20,285 bases of DNA, taken from contig WRMX01000047.1 of NCBI GenBank assembly GCA_009776905.1, positions 1 through 20,285 on the forward strand, read 5' to 3'. Below, piece by piece: positions 13,800 to 20,285 of this stretch. The notes under the pieces were generated by a model, which did not search any database, was not told the origin of the DNA, and saw nothing but the letters and a program-made list of their open reading frames with translations. The translations under genes and the position numbers were made by a program. The first letter of the stretch is position 1; each line of letters starts with the position of its first letter. The stretch is from Oscillospiraceae bacterium (GTDB lineage: Bacteria > Bacillota > Clostridia > Oscillospirales > Oscillospiraceae).

Positions 13800-13880
13800 T
13801 GGGTCATGGAACTTTGTGCGTTTTTTTGCGTCATAAACATGTTCTTTATGGGAAAGATTGCGTTCAGAATGACATGACAT
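13800..13880. repeat. Decayed copy of the dispersed TGTCATTCTGAGCG-type repeat
   Basis: Read on the - strand, TGTCATTCTGAACGCAATC (about 13858-13876) resembles the arm of the element at 937-1075. A weak opposite arm (GTCATGGAAC) lies near 13802-13811. The false - strand protein starting MSCHSERNLSHKE is the usual artefact of this repeat family. The rest of the 199-bp gap before the next gene shows nothing else. Confidence 0.45.
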
Positions 13881-13922
13881 AAGGAACGACAATTATAAAA
13901 TTTTTGAGTGAGGTATTGTAAA

Positions 13923-16139
13923 ATGAAAAAGACTTTCAAACGGGTGCTTGTTCTCCTGCTTGCGGCAATCACGTTGGCTGCGATGCCGCTGTCCGCGCTG
14001 GCTTCGGAGCCCATAGAGGACCCCGCATCGGAGTATGCGTCGGATGCTCCGAAACAAATGGATTCGCAGCCGGCGTCGGAGTTTTCCGGCCAGGCCCAGG
14101 AGGGCAGCATGGAGACTGCGCTGGTCGCCGTTAAGTCGTTGCTCGACATCGACGACGAGGTGTTCACGGACTTCAGCTACGGTTCCAGCTATTCAAATTA
14201 TGAGACGAGAGAAGGCCTCCAGTGGACTTTTTCGTGGTCGGCCGCGAATAATGGGTACATTTATGCGGTCGCGCAAGCGGACGGGACTCTGATGCAGTAT
14301 TCAAAATATGACTATAAGGAGAATATGTTCGGCTTCGCGGAAGTCAGCAAAGATGAGGCGGTGGAATTGGCCAATGCTTTCATCAAGCGCGCGAAGCCGG
14401 ATGGATACGCTTTTTTCAAAACGCCGAATAACGTGAACGTGTACATCAGCGACAGCGAATACCGCATCATGTATTATTCGCAGATAAACGGTTATGATTT
14501 CCAATCGGCGTATATCAGCATGAACGTGAACAAGTTCACGGGAGAGATAACGAGCTATAACACGACGAACATCGACCCGAATAACTTCAACTTCGCAAAG
14601 GCTGATGTCATTATTGGCGAGGCGGAGGCCATCGCGGCTTATGCGGATAAAATCGGCTTGAGGATGGAGTATTTGAGCTATTTCAATTATGAAGATGGCT
14701 CTATCAAAGTGTTCCCGGTATATATGTTCAATTCGTTCAGAGACCGGTATATCGGCGCGGCGACCGGCGACATCGTCAACTATGTCTATGACCTCGGGTT
14801 CAGCGAAGGCGGTGCTTCCGCTTATGACATGAACATGCCGGCTCCGGAGTCTGCCAACAACGATAGCGTGAGCGGGGCGGGGCGGCAGCTTACGCCGGCG
14901 GAGATCGCCGCGATTGAAAAGGTCAGCAACTATATTTCTCCCGAGAAGGCCCTCTCGAACCTTCTTGATGCGATGGAGCTTTCCGATATGGATTTTGCTT
15001 CATTCAACGAGAGATACATCAATCTGAACAGGGATTACATGGATTGGAGCAAGTATGCTTACGATATAAGCTATTATAGATACTATAGCGAGGGTGACAC
15101 GCCGGACGACGACATCATGGGCTTCTCCGGGAGGGTCGATGCGGAGAGCGGAAGGGTCACGAGCTTCTATATGTACTTCTTCGGCAATGTGTATTCTGTA
15201 GAGTCTGAGGTTACCGATGAAATGGCGAGGGCTGTGGTCGAGGAGTTTTTGAAGAAGAACGCTCCGGACGAATTTGCCAAATGCAAACCGGATGAGACAG
15301 CGAGCGTCACTCCGCTGGACAGCAGGCGCAACGAGGGTTATTTCAATTACGTCCGGTATGAGAACGATTTGGCTTTCGGGAGCAACGGCATTAGCGCGAC
15401 ATATAACAGGAACGCGGGAAGGATCACGAGATATTCGCTCAATTGGTATGACAATGTCGATTTTCCCGGCGTTGACGGGGCGCTTTCGCAGGGTGACGCG
15501 CTTGCGGCTTTCATCGAGCAGGTCGGCAGCAGCGTGATGTACGTCACCACCGGGGAAGGCAACGCGGAGCTTGTTTATTCGTTCGCGTCGGGGATGTCGA
15601 TCGACCCGTTCACGGGGTTGGCTTTGAATTATGACGGGGAGCCCTGGGCCAATGCTGCTTATGAGCCTGATTACAGCGATGTTGAAGGGCATTGGAGCGA
15701 GGCTGTCGTGAAGCGGCTTGTGGACAATGGCATCTATATGTGGAGCGGGAGCTTCGAGCCGAACAAGGTCATGACGGAGCTGGAGTTCCTGGAGTATCTG
15801 CTGCTTTTGGAGCCGGCATATTACCGCGCCCAGCCTATCGACGATTATTTCATGCAGCGCGGCGTCGAAATCGACGCGGACCCCGACAAGGTTTTGACCA
15901 GGCAGGAGGCCGTGAGGATCATCGTCGAGTATTTGGGCTATGGCAAGCTGGCGAAGCAGTCCAAGTGGTTTGTTTATCCTTTCAGCGACGATGTCGATGA
16001 GGGGTATAAGGGGTATATCACGATTTGCTACATGCTCGGGATCATCGGCGGCGACAACGGCAGGTTCAATGCCGGCGGCAACATCACGCGCGCACAGGCG
16101 GCCGTGATTGTCTATAACCTTGTGATTGCGAAGAGCTGA
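13923..16139 (+). CDS. Secreted YcdB/YcdC-domain protein with C-terminal SLH region
   Basis: The 738-aa product starts MKKTFKRVLVLLLAAITLAA and has a Sec signal peptide with probable cleavage after ALA (residue ~28). Two tandem YcdB/YcdC (PepSY-related) regions follow, covering roughly residues 45-300 and 325-560. They are rich in Tyr, Asn and Asp (TREGLQWTFSW, GFAEVSKDEAVELANAFIKR, INGYDFQSAYISMNVNKFTG). The C-terminus carries S-layer homology motifs: DVEGHWSEAVVKRLVDNGIY, LTRQEAVRIIVEYLGYG and ITRAQAAVIVYNLV. It is thus a cell-wall-associated protein; PepSY-type domains often inhibit or chaperone proteases, but no target is evident. ATG 13923 is preferred over GTG 13908 because GTGAGG precedes it at good spacing. 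Confidence 0.88.
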   Translation: MKKTFKRVLVLLLAAITLAAMPLSALASEPIEDPASEYASDAPKQMDSQPASEFSGQAQEGSMETALVAVKSLLDIDDEVFTDFSYGSSYSNYETREGLQWTFSWSAANNGYIYAVAQADGTLMQYSKYDYKENMFGFAEVSKDEAVELANAFIKRAKPDGYAFFKTPNNVNVYISDSEYRIMYYSQINGYDFQSAYISMNVNKFTGEITSYNTTNIDPNNFNFAKADVIIGEAEAIAAYADKIGLRMEYLSYFNYEDGSIKVFPVYMFNSFRDRYIGAATGDIVNYVYDLGFSEGGASAYDMNMPAPESANNDSVSGAGRQLTPAEIAAIEKVSNYISPEKALSNLLDAMELSDMDFASFNERYINLNRDYMDWSKYAYDISYYRYYSEGDTPDDDIMGFSGRVDAESGRVTSFYMYFFGNVYSVESEVTDEMARAVVEEFLKKNAPDEFAKCKPDETASVTPLDSRRNEGYFNYVRYENDLAFGSNGISATYNRNAGRITRYSLNWYDNVDFPGVDGALSQGDALAAFIEQVGSSVMYVTTGEGNAELVYSFASGMSIDPFTGLALNYDGEPWANAAYEPDYSDVEGHWSEAVVKRLVDNGIYMWSGSFEPNKVMTELEFLEYLLLLEPAYYRAQPIDDYFMQRGVEIDADPDKVLTRQEAVRIIVEYLGYGKLAKQSKWFVYPFSDDVDEGYKGYITICYMLGIIGGDNGRFNAGGNITRAQAAVIVYNLVIAKS

Positions 16140-16171
16140 TGGGGCGATAGAGAGTTTGGCGAAAAAAAGAA

Positions 16172-16203
16172 GGGCGCGGCGAAAATGCCGCGCCCATCTT
16201 TTT
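16172..16203. terminator. Bidirectional intrinsic terminator
   Basis: A 9-bp GC stem (GGGCGCGGC 16172-16180, GCCGCGCCC 16187-16195, loop GAAAAT) is followed by TCTTTTT on the + strand. It is preceded by GAAAAAAAGAA, which serves as the T-tract on the - strand. It lies between convergent genes and can end both transcripts. Confidence 0.88.
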
Positions 16204-16257
16204 AATCGTATCGTTTTGTTTCAATTCACGAGGTATGCTAAAAATGCTGTTATTTGG

Positions 16258-16307
16258 TGTAGGGGCGGATATTATCCGCCCACGGGCGTATGATATACGC
16301 CCCTACA
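16258..16307. repeat. REP-like double hairpin
   Basis: This 50-bp unit is bounded by TGTAGGGGCG and CGCCCCTACA. It contains two adjacent hairpins: GGGCGGATA/TATCCGCCC (16263-16281) and GGGCGTAT/ATACGCCC (16284-16302). It looks like a dispersed extragenic palindrome of the type common in Clostridia. No coding potential. Confidence 0.75.
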
Positions 16308-16359
16308 AGCGCTATATTGTCATTCCTGTGCGAAATTCAGACACCTATGAACAATAACA

Positions 16360-17172
16360 TCATTTCTTGTCGAGCGGGATGTCGCCGAGGTTGACGTCGA
16401 TTGTCGCGTCGACTGCGTCGAACGTCTTGAACTCATAGCCCTTGGCCTCGATGACCACGTCATATTTGCCCATGGCGAGGTCCTTGAACCAGAAATCGCC
16501 GTATTCGTCCGAGAGCACCTCGATGGTCTTGCCGCCGTTGGTGGCGCGGCAGCGCGCGCCGATGACGACCTCCTTCTCGACGGGGTCGTAAACAGTGCCG
16601 GCGATGAACTTGCCGGGAATGTTGCGGTAGAACACCTTTGGATGCAGCCCGGTCTCCGGCATGCGGACCGTCGAGCCGACGATGAAATCCTGCATGTCAG
16701 CTTCCTCGCCATATTGCATAGCGTCCGTCGGGCAAGCCTCGACGCATCGCGGCAGCTTGTATCCGTTGTCGAGCAGGTGGGCGCAGCCGGTGCATTTTTG
16801 GCAAATTTTCAGGTCCTTGTTCATGTAGATCGCCTCATAAGGACAGGCCTTCATGCACGCGCCGCAGCCTTTGCACTTCTCGGGGTCGAGAATGACGAAG
16901 CCGTCCTCGCGGCGGTAATACGCGCCGAACTTGCATGCCTCCATGCAGACGGCGTTCTCGCAGTGGTTGCACATATACGGGATGTAGTGGATTTTCACCT
17001 TTGGGATGGTGCCGCCGACGTGCTCGGTGAGCTTCACCCAGAATTGCCCGATGTCCGGCTGCGGCTTCGCGTATGGCGTCCAGTCGTTGCCGGCATGCTC
17101 GTCCTTGCATGCGAGCTGGCAGTTATAGCACCCATTGCACTTTGCGACATCGACGCAGATGACTTTTGACAT
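16360..17172 (-). CDS. Iron-sulfur subunit of a transhydroxylase-type molybdopterin oxidoreductase
   Basis: This 270-aa protein resembles BthS, the small subunit of pyrogallol-phloroglucinol transhydroxylase, and related electron-transfer subunits of the DMSO reductase family. It has four Cys groups for [4Fe-4S] clusters: CNGCYNCQLAC (from residue 12), CNHCENAVCMEAC, CKGCGACMKACP and CQKCTGCAHL with CVEACP. BthS, as I recall it, has lost one of these clusters; here all are complete. Residues from about 190 form a beta-sandwich, transthyretin/Cna-B-like domain (IAGTVYDPVEKE, GDFWFKDLAMGKYDVVIEAKGY), also seen in BthS. The start at 17172 has GGAGGG 6 bases upstream. No signal peptide is visible, so it is likely cytoplasmic. 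It lies 129 bp after the large subunit gene. Confidence 0.88.
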   Translation of the reverse strand: MSKVICVDVAKCNGCYNCQLACKDEHAGNDWTPYAKPQPDIGQFWVKLTEHVGGTIPKVKIHYIPYMCNHCENAVCMEACKFGAYYRREDGFVILDPEKCKGCGACMKACPYEAIYMNKDLKICQKCTGCAHLLDNGYKLPRCVEACPTDAMQYGEEADMQDFIVGSTVRMPETGLHPKVFYRNIPGKFIAGTVYDPVEKEVVIGARCRATNGGKTIEVLSDEYGDFWFKDLAMGKYDVVIEAKGYEFKTFDAVDATIDVNLGDIPLDKK

Positions 17173-17211
17173 ATGTTTCCCTCCAAATCAGATTGAATTA
17201 TATTGGTTGAG

Positions 17212-17260
17212 GTTCAGGGTCCGAGCTCACGGACAGGCATCCACATCAGCCGCCCTGAAC
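17212..17260. other. Inverted-repeat structure between the two molybdoenzyme genes
   Basis: GTTCAGGG (17212-17219) pairs with CCCTGAAC (17253-17260). Inside, TCCG (17220-17223) pairs with CGGA (17230-17233). No T-tract follows on either strand. It may be a processing or stabilising RNA structure that sets the ratio of the two subunits. Confidence 0.5.
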
Positions 17261-17301
17261 ATAACGTAGCTATAAGGTAACGAGAGGTTTCGCTCCGTAG
17301 C

Positions 17302-20058
17302 CTATCCGTCGATCAGCCAGCCATCGAGGCAGACGCCGGTGGCATCGTCTATCTTTCGCGCGAACGAATCGGGATATTGCTTGATCCACCCGGCCATCTC
17401 GTCGTCCGTGACCTTCTCGAAGTCGACGAGGAAGCCGGAGACTACCATGCCTGTGGCGTGCTTTGAGATATTGTTGCGGGGCGAGATGAGGTTGATCGCG
17501 CCGCCCCTGTCGAGGGTCTCTGCGTCGATGGGGTCGAAGCGGGCGCCGTGGTCGACATAAACGACGTCGGGGATGAGGCGCTCCGTCACATAAGCGGCGC
17601 ACAGCACCGTGCCGCGCTCGTTGAAGACCTTGATGACATCGCCGTGCTCGACGCCTTTTGCCTTGGCGGTTATGGGATGCATCCACGCCGGCTCGTATTG
17701 ATACCCGTCCTTGGCGCGGATCTTCATCGTCTCGACCTCGCGGTTCCATGTGACGTCGTCGAGATTGGCATGGAAGCGCCACCTGCCGTGGTTTGACATG
17801 CACAGATAGGGATAGTCCTTGGCGCGGTCGCCATTGAGCCTCTCGTCGTGGAGGTCGCTCTTCTCAATCCATTTCGGGAAAGGCGGGCGCTCGGGGTCGT
17901 CGGGGAAGTGCTCCTGGATGCCCGTGGAAGTGAACTCCAGCTTGCCGGTCGGCGTCGTAAGCGGATTCTTCTCGGGATCGTCCGCGAACGTGCGCAGCCC
18001 GGGAGGCTTCTCTTGAATATTCGGGTCGCCTGGGACCACGAATATGTCTTTTTTGTGGAACTCGTCGTCCTTGTCGAGATGGGCGACGCCGCATCCTTGC
18101 CAGAACAGCTCGACGACGCGCTCGATGGCCTTGTCGTTGCCCGTATATGCCATGAAGACGTCCTCGCTTATTTTCCTGGCGACGGCCGCGACGCATTCAA
18201 AATCGTTCATCGATTCGCCGACGGGCGGGCAGGCGGGGTATTCGTGGAAAACGGCCGTGAGCGTGCCTCCGCCGGTGTCGTCGCAAATGTCTTCCATTTC
18301 AAATTTCGTCGCGACGGGCAGAATGATGTCCGCGAGGTAGCAGTCGTTTTCGAGCCAGGGGTGCTGGGCCACGACGCATTCGATCTCCGGGGAGCGCAGC
18401 GCCTTGACGAAGCTGAAGCCGTCGTTCCAACACGTGACGTTGCAGGGGGAGTCCGTCCAGATCATGTGCAGGCGCGAGCAGCCGGGCTGCGGGAAGACGT
18501 GCTTCGTCCATTGCTGCTCTGCGGGGCCGCAGAACGAATATAAGCCCCACCATTCGATGCTCTCGTTGAGAATGGCCTGGTGCACCATGCAGCGCGGTAT
18601 TGACTGCGCCGGCGGGGTGTCCATGGTCTTGCAAAGCTCGGCCAATTCATCGATCGTGCTGGCGGCCTCGCTCAATTTATATCGGCCCTTGTTGATATCT
18701 TCCTGAATCATAAAGGGCTCGTCGGGGTCCTTCATTGACTTCGTGATGGCACGCTGGAAGTCGGAGGCGGACCCATATGGGCGGACAATTTCCGCGCGGT
18801 GGGGGACATTGATGGAGGCCTCGCCCTGGTATGGCATTTGATACACTGCGGTGTGGAGGTTCCATTCGAGCCACTTGGCCTGGTGCACTCCGGGCTTTCC
18901 GAGGCCCTGCATGCCCAGGAGGATCGATTGGAGGCGCGCGGGCTCCGTGGAGAACGGGCCTCTGATGCCGGGGCCGCCGTTGCCGATCGTGAGGCTGGTG
19001 ACCTTGCGGGCCCAGTCGCGGGCGACAGCCTTTATCGTCCAAGAAGGAACGCCGCATTTGTCCGCAGCCCATTCGGGCGTTTTAGGCTCGCCGTCCTCCT
19101 TGCCGAGGACATAATCGAAGAAAGGCTCCGTGCCGACTGCGTGCGTTTTGACGTATTCCTTGTCGTATGTCCCTTCGATGAGCCAAATATAGGCGATAGC
19201 GAGGAACATCGCAGCGTCGGTGTTGGGAAGGATCGGAATCCATTTGTCCGCCATGCGGCATGCGGAAAAGTTGAGCGCGGGGTCGACGTAGACGTATTTG
19301 AGGCCGATGCTGTGGAGCCATTCGTTGAGGCGGCTCGACATATAGCCGTCGAACCCCACGGGCGTCGTTTCGGGGTCGGCTGCCCAGAAAAGGAGGAGCT
19401 CCGCGTTTTTCGCTATGTCGGGCCAGACGTTTCCGGAAGGCTGCATTTCGCCGACGGGCTCGCCGCCCCAGACGTTCTTGGAGCCCCAGGAATAGCCCTC
19501 CCAGCTGTCTTGGTTGCGCATTTGGATGGTGTAGCCGCCGAGCAGCGACAGCAGCCTGTTGGCGCAGCCGTGGCTGGGCGCGACGTGCTTGCCCTCGCCG
19601 TGCATGTCGGCCTCAGACAACACCGCGGACATGCCGTATTTCTCGCGGACGCGCAGCAGCTCGTCGGCGACTATTTGCGCAGCTTCGTCCCATGAGATGC
19701 GCACAAAGGGGGATTTGCCTCGGTTTTGCGGGTTGCGCTCGCCGTTCGGGTCCCAGTCGACGCGCTTGAGGGGATATCGAACGCGGTTTTCGGAATATAC
19801 TCGCTTTTTGTATGCCATGTAGTAGCAGCCGGGCAACGTGCGGTCGGGCGGCGTCATTGTTTTACCGCGCGCTTCGATTTTCCAAGGCTGCTTGCTGTCC
19901 CAGTCCATGTAGTCGCGGTAGTGGAAGGGGCGTATTCGCGTGAGCTTGCCGTCTTTGTCGGACTCGATGACCGTGGGCAGGCCGCTTCGCGGCCCCATCA
20001 GGCTGGCGGCTTTGAAGACTCGTTTGTCGGCTTTGATGTCGATCGGTGTCACCGTCAT
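17302..20058 (-). CDS. Large catalytic subunit, pyrogallol/phloroglucinol transhydroxylase-like molybdopterin oxidoreductase
   Basis: This 918-aa member of the DMSO reductase superfamily holds the bis-molybdopterin cofactor (Mo or W). It follows the BthL pattern: no N-terminal Cys cluster, then WKIEARGKTMTPPDRT, WDPNGERNPQNRG, FVRISWDEAAQIV and RNQDSWEGYSWG. In BthL the Ser of PDSWEGWHWG (Ser175) is the metal ligand and the preceding Asp is catalytic. Both are conserved here. The His of SEADMHGEG aligns with BthL His144. DRGGAINLISP and the C-terminal cofactor-binding region are intact. The likely substrate is a polyhydroxylated aromatic, but hydroxyl transfer, hydroxylation and dehydroxylation cannot be told apart by sequence. 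No Tat signal is seen. AAAGGAGG lies 10 bases before the ATG. Confidence 0.88.
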   Translation of the reverse strand: MTVTPIDIKADKRVFKAASLMGPRSGLPTVIESDKDGKLTRIRPFHYRDYMDWDSKQPWKIEARGKTMTPPDRTLPGCYYMAYKKRVYSENRVRYPLKRVDWDPNGERNPQNRGKSPFVRISWDEAAQIVADELLRVREKYGMSAVLSEADMHGEGKHVAPSHGCANRLLSLLGGYTIQMRNQDSWEGYSWGSKNVWGGEPVGEMQPSGNVWPDIAKNAELLLFWAADPETTPVGFDGYMSSRLNEWLHSIGLKYVYVDPALNFSACRMADKWIPILPNTDAAMFLAIAYIWLIEGTYDKEYVKTHAVGTEPFFDYVLGKEDGEPKTPEWAADKCGVPSWTIKAVARDWARKVTSLTIGNGGPGIRGPFSTEPARLQSILLGMQGLGKPGVHQAKWLEWNLHTAVYQMPYQGEASINVPHRAEIVRPYGSASDFQRAITKSMKDPDEPFMIQEDINKGRYKLSEAASTIDELAELCKTMDTPPAQSIPRCMVHQAILNESIEWWGLYSFCGPAEQQWTKHVFPQPGCSRLHMIWTDSPCNVTCWNDGFSFVKALRSPEIECVVAQHPWLENDCYLADIILPVATKFEMEDICDDTGGGTLTAVFHEYPACPPVGESMNDFECVAAVARKISEDVFMAYTGNDKAIERVVELFWQGCGVAHLDKDDEFHKKDIFVVPGDPNIQEKPPGLRTFADDPEKNPLTTPTGKLEFTSTGIQEHFPDDPERPPFPKWIEKSDLHDERLNGDRAKDYPYLCMSNHGRWRFHANLDDVTWNREVETMKIRAKDGYQYEPAWMHPITAKAKGVEHGDVIKVFNERGTVLCAAYVTERLIPDVVYVDHGARFDPIDAETLDRGGAINLISPRNNISKHATGMVVSGFLVDFEKVTDDEMAGWIKQYPDSFARKIDDATGVCLDGWLIDG

Positions 20059-20285
20059 TTATGCATGGCCTCCTTTGTTATTTCGTTTTGTCGGTTGTTG
20101 CTTCTTCTGTTTGCAATTTTACACCTTTTTGCGGTGTTTGTACATAGGTTGTTTGGCATAATTTCAGATATTGGCATCGTCGCCGCTCCTGTTCACGCCC
20201 TTGCGCTCGGCAGACGTTTTTTTTGCTTCATTTGTGCTCAAATGAGGCATCCTTGCCTCAGTTTCGCACCGCTCCGCATCCTTGC
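20059..20285 (-). promoter_or_regulatory. Upstream region of the molybdoenzyme operon
   Basis: Reading leftwards, AAAGGAGG (20076-20069) precedes a three-codon frame MHK (ATG at 20066) whose stop overlaps the large-subunit ATG. Further up, TGTAAAAT on the - strand (about 20115-20122) could be a -10 box. It partly overlaps a small dyad ACACC-7-GGTGT (20121-20137), a possible operator. Two more hairpins, CATTTG/CAAATG (20229-20244) and TGAGGCA/TGCCTCA (20243-20260), lie near the window edge. No gene could be identified here. Confidence 0.4.

Noticed and set aside
13686..13892. - strand frame beginning MSFLMSCHSERNLSHKE
   Set aside because: This is another false translation of the same repeat family; no ribosome binding site or homologous domain.
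13016..14167. 383-codon - strand frame opposite the EF-G-like gene
   Set aside because: It runs antisense through a well-supported gene, a terminator and a repeat; its composition is that of an antisense frame in GC-rich DNA.
18799..19695. 298-codon + strand frame opposite the molybdoenzyme large subunit
   Set aside because: It is antisense to a gene with clear family motifs; no ribosome binding site and no recognisable domain.

Overview
The window looks like a chromosomal segment of an anaerobic Gram-positive bacterium of the Clostridia (Bacillota). The support is a clostridial-type Rnf complex, an S-layer-homology protein with a YcdB-like ectodomain, strong AGGAGG-type ribosome binding sites and fairly GC-rich coding sequence. 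No rRNA, tRNA or CRISPR array was seen.

Layout. (1) 1-5629, + strand: most of an rnf operon in the order D (5' end cut by the window), G, E, A, B. It encodes the membrane complex that couples reduced-ferredoxin oxidation to NAD+ reduction and ion pumping. It has been invaded twice. A ~139-bp MITE-like palindrome lies between rnfD and rnfG. A complete IS200/IS605-type element (3067-4789; tnpA, tnpB, probable omega RNA) lies between rnfA and rnfB. The element's ends can be fixed to the base by the IS608 pairing rules. (2) 5619-6480: an AT-rich island on the - strand with one secreted or lipoprotein-like hypothetical gene, a remnant of an AAA ATPase gene and an 18-bp tandem repeat. (3) 6495-8622, + strand: promoter, metK and an rlmB-type rRNA methyltransferase with a low-complexity N-terminal tail. 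(4) 8623-13770, + strand: an array of ~21-bp imperfect repeats, then a large membrane protein that aligns with P1B-type ATPases but has lost every catalytic signature, then an EF-G-like translational GTPase paralogue with a terminator. (5) 13923-16139, + strand: a secreted YcdB/SLH cell-surface protein ending at a bidirectional terminator, followed by a small REP-like double hairpin. (6) 16360-20058, - strand: a two-gene operon for a molybdopterin oxidoreductase of the pyrogallol-phloroglucinol transhydroxylase type (large subunit first, then the Fe-S subunit).

The Rnf complex and the molybdoenzyme fit an anaerobe that handles low-potential electrons and aromatic or polyphenolic substrates. 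The metK-rlmB-EF-G-like genes are housekeeping. The most unusual items are the pseudo-P-type ATPase, and the IS605-type element with its inferable TTAG target, its guide running into the rnfB translation start region, and a tnpB start codon that reads ACG. All functional calls are from reading the sequence; no database search was run.
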